The notes beneath the pieces are model-generated. The model did no database searches and had not been told where the DNA came from. It saw only the letters and a program-made list of their open reading frames with translations. A DNA stretch of 64,000 bases from contig CAVXAF010000001.1 of the NCBI GenBank assembly GCA_963759735.1, positions 124,001 through 188,000 of the forward strand, given 5' to 3'. Below are positions 63,982 to 64,000 of this stretch, piece by piece. Origin of the DNA: Hyphomicrobium_A sp963759735 (GTDB taxonomy: Bacteria; Pseudomonadota; Alphaproteobacteria; Rhizobiales; Hyphomicrobiaceae). Positions within the stretch are counted from its first letter, which is position 1. Every line of letters begins with the position of its first letter. Position numbers and translations under genes: made by a program.

Positions 63982-64000
63982 CATTTCCTCCGTCAATTAC

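Overview
The window looks like chromosomal DNA of a GC-rich alphaproteobacterium, most likely of the order Hyphomicrobiales (Rhizobiales). The main evidence is gene order. Trigger factor, clpP, clpX, lon and an HU gene lie in a row on the minus strand. The group gyrA, coaD, two cyclophilins, queA and tgt, with ssb and uvrA beyond, is an arrangement I know from that order. An alphaproteobacterial-type LexA box (GTTC-N7-GTTC) and FNR/FixK-type boxes agree. Genus and species cannot be told from the sequence.

Layout. 0-4 kb: tRNA-Asp, a DUF1993 protein, a trimeric autotransporter adhesin divergent from a LuxR-type regulator, and tRNA-Val. 4-11 kb: the protein quality-control block hupB-lon-clpX-clpP-tig and tRNA-Leu. 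11-13.4 kb: sulfur metabolism (cysteine synthase, mercaptopyruvate sulfurtransferase). 13.4-20.4 kb: many small envelope or stress-type genes (YARHG protein, pyruvoyl-dependent arginine decarboxylase, L,D-transpeptidase-like protein, PRC-barrel protein, single-domain response regulator, short membrane proteins). 20.4-23.5 kb: a 3-kb segment between a decayed and an intact tRNA-Lys gene. 23.7-38.5 kb: EamA exporter, tgt-queA, YdcZ-type membrane protein, DUF423, two cyclophilins, coaD, ompW, a Crp/Fnr regulator, gyrA, a PRC-barrel protein and ssb. 38.6-50.2 kb: about 12 kb of accessory genes lying between ssb and uvrA, including an interrupted pentapeptide-repeat protein, dctA and a frameshifted double-barrel outer-membrane protein with omptin catalytic motifs. 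50.3-64 kb: uvrA, then accessory genes (beta-barrel, cupin, broken flavodoxin, broken DUF3800, P460 cytochrome, GFA protein, exported beta-carbonic anhydrase, broken chorismate-lyase-like protein, PRC-barrel protein).

How the genes work together. Core information and proteostasis genes (lon, clpX, clpP, tig, gyrA, uvrA, ssb, coaD, tgt, queA) all read through intact. At least six accessory genes are broken by frameshifts. This favours real decay or switching over uniform sequencing error, but the raw reads would be needed to decide. The envelope theme is strong: four outer-membrane beta-barrel or autotransporter genes, two exported or membrane PRC-barrel proteins and many small signal-peptide proteins.

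No CRISPR array, insertion sequence, integrase, prophage or complete defence operon was seen. The best leads are the omptin-motif double-barrel protein split by a 25-bp tandem duplication, a tRNA-guanine transglycosylase that has lost three of four zinc ligands, and three FNR-type boxes between ompW and a Crp/Fnr gene.
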